From the NCBI GenBank assembly GCA_016286075.1, contig JAEERZ010000042.1, forward strand, positions 1 through 11,699: a stretch of 11,699 nucleotides of DNA. The letters run 5' to 3'. Under the pieces are notes generated by a model. That model saw nothing but the letters and a program-made list of their open reading frames with translations, had not been told where the DNA came from and ran no database searches. This document shows, piece after piece, positions 6,374 through 11,699 of the stretch. How positions within the stretch are numbered: the first letter of the stretch is position 1; each line of letters starts with the position of its first letter. A program made the translations under genes and the position numbers. The DNA is from Selenomonadaceae bacterium. Its GTDB lineage: Bacteria > Bacillota > Negativicutes > Selenomonadales > Selenomonadaceae.

Positions 6374-8169
6374 CAGTGTATTTTCAAGACTGCCATGAAA
6401 GCTTCCTGCGGCACCTCGACGCTGCCGACGGCCTTCATGCGTTTCTTGCCTTCCTTTTGTTTTTCCAGCAGCTTGCGCTTTCTCGTGATGTCGCCGCCGT
6501 AGCATTTCGCGAGCACGTCCTTCCGATACGCGCGTACGTTCTCGCGGGCGACGATCTTCGAGCCGACCGCAGCCTGGATGGGGATCTCGAACATCTGCTT
6601 CGGGATCAGTTCCCGGAGCTTTTGCGCGAGTAGCCGCCCCCGATACGCGGCCTGCTCGGAGAATACGATGGTGGAAAGCGCGTCCACCGGCTCTCCGTTC
6701 AGCAGGATATCCAGCTTCACCAGCTTCGACGGCTGGTAATCGGCCAGTTCATAATCGAGCGACGCGTAGCCCCGCGTCGTTGATTTCAGCTGGTCGAAAT
6801 AGTCGTAAATGATCTCGCTGAGCGGGATATGGTAGATCAGCATGACGCGGTTTGTGTCAAGGTAATCCATGCTCTTGTATTCGCCGCGCTTGTCCTGGGA
6901 GACTTGCATGACCGCGCCGACGTAATCGTTCGGTACGATGACCGTCGCCTTGACGAACGGCTCTTCGATGAAGTCGATGTTCTGCGGCGGCGGCAGCTTC
7001 GCCGGATTGTCCACGGCAATCATTTCGCCCGCCGTCGTATGCACATGGTAAATGACGCTGGGGGCGGTGGTGATCAGCTCCAAATGATACTCGCGCTCCA
7101 GGCGTTCCTGTATCACGTCCATGTGGAGAAGCCCGAGGAAGCCGCAGCGGTAACCGAAGCCGAGAGCGACGGAGGTTTCCGGCTCAAAGACGAGAGCCGC
7201 GTCGTTCAGCTGCAGTTTTTCCAGCGCGTCTTTCAGATTGTCGTAGTCGGCGCTGTCTACCGGGTACAGGCCGCAGTAAACCATCGGCGTTACGCCGCGG
7301 TAACCGGGCAGCGGTTCCGGCGCAGGATTTTCCGTCGCCGTAACGGTGTCGCCGACGCGCACGTCCCGGACGTTTTTCAGGCTGCCCGCGATGAAGCCCA
7401 CGTCGCCGGCCGCGAGCTGCGGCACCTCTACGGGCATCGGTTGGAAGCAGCCCACGTCCGTGACTTCGAAGACTTTACCGGTCGCCATCATCTGAAGTTC
7501 CATGCCCTTTTTGATCAGGCCGTCCATCAGACGGATATGGGCGATGACGCCCTTGTACGAATCGAAATAGGAGTCGAAGATCAGCGCGCGGAGCGGTTTC
7601 TTCTCGTCGCCGGAGGGCGGCGGGATTAGCTTGACGATCGCTTCCAATATATCATCGACGCCGAGGCCGGTCTTCGCCGACGTCAGCACGGCGTTCGACG
7701 CGTCGAGGCCGATGGCCTCCTCGATTTCCTTTTTCACTTTTTCCGGATCGGCGCTGGGAAGATCGATCTTGTTGATGACGGGAATGATCTCCAAATCATG
7801 TTCAAGCGCCATATAGACGTTGGCCAGCGTCTGCGCTTCCACGCCCTGCGTCGCGTCCACGACGAGCAGCGCGCCCTCGCAGGCTGCGAGGCTCCGCGAT
7901 ACTTCGTAGGTGAAATCGACGTGGCCCGGCGTGTCGATCAGGTTCAGCTCGTAGGTCTCGCCGTCTTTCGCTTTATAGGTCAGGCGCACCGTCTGCGCCT
8001 TGATCGTGATGCCGCGTTCGCGCTCCAGCTCCATCGAGTCGAGCACCTGCTCCTTCATTTCGCGCTCGGTGAGTACGCCGGTCCGTTCGATCAGGCGGTC
8101 GGCCAGCGTGGATTTTCCATGGTCGATATGCGCGATGATGGAAAAATTGCGGATATGTGTCGTTTGCAT
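6373..8169 (-). CDS. lepA: Elongation factor 4 (LepA), ribosome back-translocase GTPase
   Basis: A 598-residue translational GTPase, full length for LepA/EF4, which acts on the ribosome (back-translocation and initiation/biogenesis roles reported). G1 AHIDHGKS (13-20), G2 RGITI (52-56), G3 DTPGH (79-83), G4 NKID (133-136) and G5 SAK (164-166) are intact. The LepA-specific C-terminal part is recognisable in PSVIYHVHTT, YPVDSADY, TTRGYASLDYE and the basic tail DVLAKCYGGDITRKRKLLEKQ. The start ATG at 8169 follows a purine-rich AGGAAGGAAG (8184-8175). It is the first gene of a lepA-hemW pair and is divergent from rpsT; the grouping of rpsT, lepA and hemW is common in Firmicutes. Confidence 0.98.
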   Translation of the reverse strand: MQTTHIRNFSIIAHIDHGKSTLADRLIERTGVLTEREMKEQVLDSMELERERGITIKAQTVRLTYKAKDGETYELNLIDTPGHVDFTYEVSRSLAACEGALLVVDATQGVEAQTLANVYMALEHDLEIIPVINKIDLPSADPEKVKKEIEEAIGLDASNAVLTSAKTGLGVDDILEAIVKLIPPPSGDEKKPLRALIFDSYFDSYKGVIAHIRLMDGLIKKGMELQMMATGKVFEVTDVGCFQPMPVEVPQLAAGDVGFIAGSLKNVRDVRVGDTVTATENPAPEPLPGYRGVTPMVYCGLYPVDSADYDNLKDALEKLQLNDAALVFEPETSVALGFGYRCGFLGLLHMDVIQERLEREYHLELITTAPSVIYHVHTTAGEMIAVDNPAKLPPPQNIDFIEEPFVKATVIVPNDYVGAVMQVSQDKRGEYKSMDYLDTNRVMLIYHIPLSEIIYDYFDQLKSTTRGYASLDYELADYQPSKLVKLDILLNGEPVDALSTIVFSEQAAYRGRLLAQKLRELIPKQMFEIPIQAAVGSKIVARENVRAYRKDVLAKCYGGDITRKRKLLEKQKEGKKRMKAVGSVEVPQEAFMAVLKIH

Positions 8170-8202
8170 GAAATCTTCCTTCCTATGAAAATCGGCTTCA
8201 TA

Positions 8203-8231
8203 ATTATATCATCGCGTCCGCGGGCGGGCAA
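8203..8231 (-). promoter_or_regulatory. Promoter of the lepA-hemW operon
   Basis: On the minus strand: -35 TTGCCC (8231-8226), a 17-nt spacer, and a perfect -10 TATAAT (8208-8203). The start of transcription would fall near 8196, leaving a leader of about 27 nt that contains the lepA ribosome site. Confidence 0.7.
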
Positions 8232-8243
8232 TAAAAATAAAAG

Positions 8244-8272
8244 TTGCATTTTCAAAATTCACGTGATACAAT
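8244..8272 (+). promoter_or_regulatory. Promoter of rpsT
   Basis: TTGCAT (8244-8249), a 17-nt spacer and TACAAT (8267-8272). Start of transcription is expected near 8279, about 30 nt before the TTG start. It is divergent from the lepA promoter, with 12 nt between the -35 boxes. Confidence 0.7.
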
Positions 8273-8289
8273 ACATCGGTAACAAAAAA

Positions 8290-8303
8290 GGAAAGGGGGG
8301 TGA
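8290..8303 (+). promoter_or_regulatory. Ribosome binding site that fixes the rpsT start
   Basis: The run GGAAAGGGGGGTGA is a near match to the consensus AAGGAGGTGA and ends 5 nt before the TTG at 8309. An in-frame GTG at 8300 lies inside this Shine-Dalgarno sequence, so it cannot be the main start. Confidence 0.75.
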
Positions 8304-8308
8304 AAGTT

Positions 8309-8575
8309 TTGCCGAATATCAAATCTTCTATTTTAAGTGTTAAGACCGATGCGAAGCGTCATGCGAAGAACGTGGCCGAGAAGACGCGCGTGAAGAAAGC
8401 GTCCCGTAAGGTGCTCGACGCCGTCGCCGCCGGCAACGCGGATGAAGCGAAGACCCTCCTTCATACGGCCTATAAGACGATCGACCAGGCAGCCGCGAAC
8501 CATGTCTATCACAAGAACAATGCGGCCCGCAAGAAATCGAGGCTTGCGAAGAAAGTCGATGCGCTTGCGAAGTAA
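8309..8575 (+). CDS. rpsT: 30S ribosomal protein S20, TTG start
   Basis: An 88-residue, lysine/arginine/alanine-rich protein. From the TTG at 8309 it reads MPNIKSSILSVKTDAKR, the standard S20 beginning, followed by the helical RNA-binding body (RVKKASRKVLDAV, HKNNAARKKSRLAKKV). S20 binds 16S rRNA early in 30S assembly. The TTG is preferred over the in-frame GTG at 8300 because homology begins at 8309 and the ribosome site sits directly before it. Escherichia coli rpsT also starts with UUG, and its weak start takes part in autogenous control; the same device may operate here (inference). It has its own promoter and terminators, so it is probably a single-gene transcript. Confidence 0.96.
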   Translation: MPNIKSSILSVKTDAKRHAKNVAEKTRVKKASRKVLDAVAAGNADEAKTLLHTAYKTIDQAAANHVYHKNNAARKKSRLAKKVDALAK

Positions 8576-8608
8576 TTTAAAAAACGCTTCGGTATCGCTG
8601 GCATAAAC

Positions 8609-8636
8609 AGCCGTCACGGAATGTGGCGGCTTTTTT
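8609..8636 (+). terminator. First rpsT terminator
   Basis: AGCCGTCAC (8609-8617), loop GGAAT, GTGGCGGCT (8623-8631), with one G-U pair and then six Ts (8631-8636). A classical rho-independent terminator 33 nt after the rpsT stop. Confidence 0.85.
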
Positions 8637-8642
8637 CATGGA

Positions 8643-8664
8643 GGCTCGCTTCGGCGAGCCTTTT
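8643..8664 (+). terminator. Second, back-up terminator with UUCG loop
   Basis: A perfect 7-bp stem GGCTCGC/GCGAGCC capped by the very stable TTCG tetraloop and followed by four Ts. It lies 6 nt after the first terminator and would insulate the downstream LCP gene from rpsT transcription. Confidence 0.75.
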
Positions 8665-8667
8665 GCA

Positions 8668-8696
8668 TTGCGACGGGCGGCCTTTTTTGCTATACT
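8668..8696 (+). promoter_or_regulatory. Promoter of the LCP/ABC-F operon
   Basis: TTGCGA (8668-8673), a 17-nt spacer and TATACT (8691-8696), preceded by TGC, which makes an extended -10. It predicts a leader of about 74 nt before 8777. That leader holds a small hairpin, GACAA-CGAA-TTGTC (8714-8727), followed by five Ts, and two GATAACG copies (8708-8714 and 8745-8751); any regulatory role is unproven. Confidence 0.6.
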
Positions 8697-8776
8697 TATT
8701 TCTATTGGATAACGACAACGAATTGTCTTTTTATAACATTTAATGATAACGTTCAATCGGAAAGAGGGAATCGCGG

Positions 8777-10099
8777 ATGCGGAGGAAGCGCAGACAGAGG
8801 AGACGGAAACAAAGGCTGCTTGTTTTGGCTGTCATAGCTCTGTTGGCAGTAGGCATATTTGCGGGCGTGTGGTGGATGATAGCGCACCGGGGAAAGGATA
8901 AAGGCGTCGACGCGCCCGATGTGCTGGCTTCTCCCCATACGAAGGAAATCATGGTGATGGGCGTCGATCCGCGCACGGACGATACGGGGCGCAGCGATAC
9001 CCTGTTCGTCGTCTCGCTGGACGAGGAGGCGAAGCGCGCCTCCATATTGTCTATCCCTCGGGACACGCGTGTGGAGATGGAGCAGGGCGCTTACGAGAAG
9101 ATCAATCATGCGTATGCATACGGCGGCCAGGAATATGCCCAGCAAGTCTTGGAGCGGCTTTTGGGAGCGAAAATCGACGGCTATGTGATTGTCAACATTC
9201 GCGCCTTCGAGAAGATGATCGACGCGGTGGGCGGCGTGGACATCGACGTGGAGAAGCGGATGTATTACGAAGACCCGTGGGACGAGGACGGCGGTCTCGT
9301 CATCGACCTGTATCCCGGCGAACAGCATTTGGACGGGAAACAGGCGATGGAGTATGTGCGTTTTCGCGACGAGGAAGGCGATATCGGGCGTATCGCGCGG
9401 CAGCAAAAGTTTATGAAAGCCTTGCTGGCGCGGGTGACGTCCCCCGAGGTCGTCCCGCATCTGTCGCAGATAGTCCGCGAACTCGGCTCGATCATCGAGA
9501 CGGATATGGAAATCGGAGATATGGCGCATTTCGCCGCCTTGCTCCCGGATATCAAGGGGAACGGCGTCGAGTCCGCGCTGCTGCCGGGAAAGCCGGCATG
9601 GTGGCAGGAGACCAGCTATTGGCTGCCGGATATCAAAGAGGCTCGTCGGTTGTTGGCGTCGCAAATGGGCGCGGCGATGACGCCGCCCATAAAGGAACGT
9701 GCGGATCGGGACGCGGCGTTGTACGCGGAGAAACTGCCGCAGGGCTTGGCAGACGTCGACGGAATGATGAGAGTCGCCGCGCCGGGCGTCGTTTCCGGCG
9801 AGACGAACGGGGCGTCGCATGGCGCGGTCAAGCCTGAAAATATCCGGGTGAAGGTGTTGAATTGCAGCGGCATCAAAGGCGCCGCCGCCAAGTCCGCCGA
9901 CGTGCTCCGCGATCGGGGCTTTGTCATCGACAATGAGGACGTGGGGAACGGACGCACGAGGGATCTGCAGGAAACTACGTTTACCGTTCCGAAGGGAACG
10001 GAGCCCCTTTTCGGTAATCTTCCGTTTCCTTGCGTTATCCGAACGGGAGACGACGATACGGCGGTCTTGGAAATAGGAAAGGATTATAACGATGCGTGA
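8777..10099 (+). CDS. LytR-CpsA-Psr (LCP) family protein with LytR_C domain
   Basis: A 440-residue membrane-anchored envelope protein. A very basic N-terminus (MRRKRRQRRRKQR) precedes one TM helix (about 14-36), leaving the rest outside the cytoplasm. The LCP domain spans about 55-220. It shows the conserved GRSDT (71-75), SIPRDT (92-97), KINHAYAYGG (108-117), VGGVDIDV (151-158), LDGKQAMEYVRFR (185-197) and DIGRIARQQ (202-210), including the arginines and aspartates that bind polyprenyl-pyrophosphate substrates. A LytR_C-type domain follows (about 354-438). LCP enzymes attach lipid-linked glycopolymers to peptidoglycan; the polymer in this organism is unknown. The ATG at 8777 follows AAAGAGGGA (8761-8769). 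Its last 8 bases overlap the ABC-F start, so the two are co-transcribed. Confidence 0.93.
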   Translation: MRRKRRQRRRKQRLLVLAVIALLAVGIFAGVWWMIAHRGKDKGVDAPDVLASPHTKEIMVMGVDPRTDDTGRSDTLFVVSLDEEAKRASILSIPRDTRVEMEQGAYEKINHAYAYGGQEYAQQVLERLLGAKIDGYVIVNIRAFEKMIDAVGGVDIDVEKRMYYEDPWDEDGGLVIDLYPGEQHLDGKQAMEYVRFRDEEGDIGRIARQQKFMKALLARVTSPEVVPHLSQIVRELGSIIETDMEIGDMAHFAALLPDIKGNGVESALLPGKPAWWQETSYWLPDIKEARRLLASQMGAAMTPPIKERADRDAALYAEKLPQGLADVDGMMRVAAPGVVSGETNGASHGAVKPENIRVKVLNCSGIKGAAAKSADVLRDRGFVIDNEDVGNGRTRDLQETTFTVPKGTEPLFGNLPFPCVIRTGDDDTAVLEIGKDYNDA

Positions 10100-11699
10100 G
10101 CTGCTGGTCAGCGGCCTTTCGAAATCCTTCGGCACGTTGGAGCTTTTTCACGACGTGAGCTTTCGCGTGGCGAGGGGCGAACGCGCTGGGCTCGTCGGAG
10201 CCAACGGCGCAGGCAAGACCACGCTGATGCGCTGCCTGCTGGGCGAGGAGGAGCCGGACGGCGGGATGATTCGTCTCGAAGCTTCGGAGACGATTGGCTA
10301 CGTGGAGCAGCAGGCTTCTCTCGGTACGGGGACGCTGCACGAGGAATTCCGGGACGCTTTCTCGGATATCCTGCGCCTCGGCGAGAAGAAAAAGGCCATG
10401 GAGAAGGAAATCGGCCGCGGCGGCGCAAGCGAGGAAACTCTCGCGGAGTACGGACGCGTCGTCGAACGATTCGAGCATTTGGAAGGCTACGATGTGGAGA
10501 GCCGGATTCGTCGAGTGGCCTTCGGTCTCGGTTTCACGGACGCGGACCTCGCGGGCGGTATCGCGCATCTTTCCGGAGGCCAGAAGACGCGGGTCTGTCT
10601 TGCGAAAGCGCTTCTGCGGGAGCCGGATTTTTTGTTTCTCGACGAGCCTACGAACCATCTGGACATTCGCATGATCGAATGGCTGGAGGATTTTTTGCGC
10701 TCGTATCGCGGCGGCGTGCTGCTGATTTCCCACGACCGGTTCTTTCTCGACCGGGTGGCGACGAAAATCATCGGGCTCGAGCATCAGACGGCGACGGTCT
10801 ACGCAGGCAATTACAGTTACTATCAGAAGGTGCGGGACGAGCGGCGGGCGGCGCTCGAATCGGCCTACGAAAAGCAGCAGGAAAAAATCCGCGAAACCGA
10901 GGAATATATCCGCCGCTATAAGGCGGGCATCAAGGCGAAACAGGCCCGGGGTCGCCAGAGCCAGCTGGACCGCATGGAGCGCATCGTGCTGCCGCCGGAA
11001 AAAGCGCGTTTCAATTATTTCTCGTTCCACCCGCCGGGGGAATGCGCGGAGCGCGTCGTCGAGGCGGAGGAACTGTCGGCGGTTTTCGGAGACCATACGG
11101 TGTTTTCTCATGTGTCGCTTTTAGTGCGGCGCGGGGACGGCGCGGCCATCGTCGGGGCGAACGGCGAGGGGAAGACGACGCTGCTGCGGATGATTGTCGG
11201 GGAGCTTTCCCCTGCCGCGGGCAGTGTAAAGATAGGAAGCCGCGTAAAGATCGGTTATTTTTCCCAGCAGCATGAAGGTCTGCACAAAGAGCGCACGGTG
11301 CTGGAGGAAATCCAGTATGAGTTCGGTACGGACGAGGAAACGGCCCGCGGGTATCTCGGCGCGTTCTTGTTCCGCGGCGACGAAGTGGAGCGCGTGATCG
11401 GCGACTTGTCCGGCGGAGAGCAGTCGCGGCTGGCGTTTTTGAAGCTGATGCTGACCGGCGCGAATTTCCTTGTGTTGGACGAGCCGACCAACCATTTGGA
11501 TATTCCGGCGAAGGAGGCCGTCGAGGAGGCGCTGATGGCGTTTCCGGGCACATTCGTCGTCGTTTCCCACGACCGCTATTTCCTGAACCGCGTGGCGAAT
11601 GTGACGCTGGAGTTGGAAGGCGGGAAACTGTCCCGTTACGACGGCGGCTATGATTATTATAAGGAAAAGAAAGCGGAGCGGGAGGCGACGAAAGAGCCC
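10092..11699 (+). CDS. ABC-F family ATPase (3' end beyond the window)
   Basis: The frame is open from the ATG at 10092 to the last base, giving 536 residues with no stop. Two ABC cassettes are present and there is no TM segment. Cassette 1: Walker A GANGAGKT (36-43), signature LSGGQ (160-164), Walker B LFLDEP (181-186), switch SHD (213-215). Cassette 2: GANGEGKT (355-362), LSGGE (439-443), LVLDEP (460-465), SHD (492-494). A charged linker helix pair (about 240-305) is the interdomain arm that in ABC-F proteins reaches the ribosomal E/P site. These proteins are cytoplasmic translation factors (EttA/Uup/YdiF type) and some give antibiotic protection; the subclass cannot be fixed here. A coiled-coil C-terminal tail probably begins at the window edge. 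The ribosome site AGGAAAGGA (10075-10083) lies inside the LCP gene, and the start overlaps its last 8 bases. Confidence 0.93.
   Translation, partial: MRELLVSGLSKSFGTLELFHDVSFRVARGERAGLVGANGAGKTTLMRCLLGEEEPDGGMIRLEASETIGYVEQQASLGTGTLHEEFRDAFSDILRLGEKKKAMEKEIGRGGASEETLAEYGRVVERFEHLEGYDVESRIRRVAFGLGFTDADLAGGIAHLSGGQKTRVCLAKALLREPDFLFLDEPTNHLDIRMIEWLEDFLRSYRGGVLLISHDRFFLDRVATKIIGLEHQTATVYAGNYSYYQKVRDERRAALESAYEKQQEKIRETEEYIRRYKAGIKAKQARGRQSQLDRMERIVLPPEKARFNYFSFHPPGECAERVVEAEELSAVFGDHTVFSHVSLLVRRGDGAAIVGANGEGKTTLLRMIVGELSPAAGSVKIGSRVKIGYFSQQHEGLHKERTVLEEIQYEFGTDEETARGYLGAFLFRGDEVERVIGDLSGGEQSRLAFLKLMLTGANFLVLDEPTNHLDIPAKEAVEEALMAFPGTFVVVSHDRYFLNRVANVTLELEGGKLSRYDGGYDYYKEKKAEREATKEP

Noticed and set aside
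6374..6505. Longer HemW N-terminus extending into lepA
   Set aside because: The extension is basic low-complexity sequence read out of frame from the LepA C-terminus; HemW homology starts at the ATG at 6373.
8753..10135. 460-codon open frame antisense to the LCP gene
   Set aside because: Composition typical of a shadow frame (Arg, His, Asp rich) and the plus strand holds all LCP motifs.
10035..11111. 358-codon open frame antisense to the ABC-F gene
   Set aside because: Opposite strand has a continuous ABC-F frame with every catalytic motif; the antisense product shows no family signature.

Overview
This 11.7 kb window looks chromosomal and comes from a GC-rich member of the Firmicutes. Its proteins and strong purine-rich ribosome sites are Firmicutes-like. 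It also encodes a lipoprotein and an envelope kinase, and it has rpsT next to lepA-hemW but no hrcA after hemW. I infer a Gram-negative-type Firmicute (Negativicutes, Selenomonas-like). This is inference from protein flavour, not proven by the sequence.

Layout. Bases 1-384 (+) are the 3' part of an OhrR-type MarR repressor. A bidirectional hairpin terminator (392-427) separates it from a convergent minus-strand operon. That operon is read from a good sigma70-type promoter near 3841-3869: first a 974-residue fusion of a 12-TM APC amino-acid permease to a histidine kinase and receiver (884-3808), then, 36 bp later, a periplasmic rhodanese lipoprotein (446-847). A 351-residue GTPase with immunity-related-GTPase-like motifs (3960-5015) is transcribed divergently from its own promoter. 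Next comes a gene-free gap of about 220 bp. It is almost filled by a 130-bp imperfect palindrome (5040-5169) and the terminator of the next minus-strand operon, lepA-hemW (8169 to 5237), whose stop and start codons overlap as TGATG. lepA and rpsT share a divergent promoter region (8203-8272). rpsT (8309-8575) starts with TTG and is followed by two tandem hairpin terminators. A further promoter (8668-8696) drives an LCP-family envelope protein (8777-10099), whose last 8 bases overlap the start of an ABC-F ATPase (10092 to the window end, incomplete).

How the genes fit together. lepA, hemW, rpsT and the ABC-F gene are housekeeping translation or cofactor genes. The LCP protein acts in envelope assembly. 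The notable part is the accessory segment 446-5015. It holds a one-polypeptide transporter-sensor ('transceptor') hybrid kinase, a co-transcribed thiosulfate/sulfane-sulfur-type periplasmic enzyme, and a divergent membrane-associating GTPase. No response regulator with an output domain and no HPt protein is visible beside the kinase.
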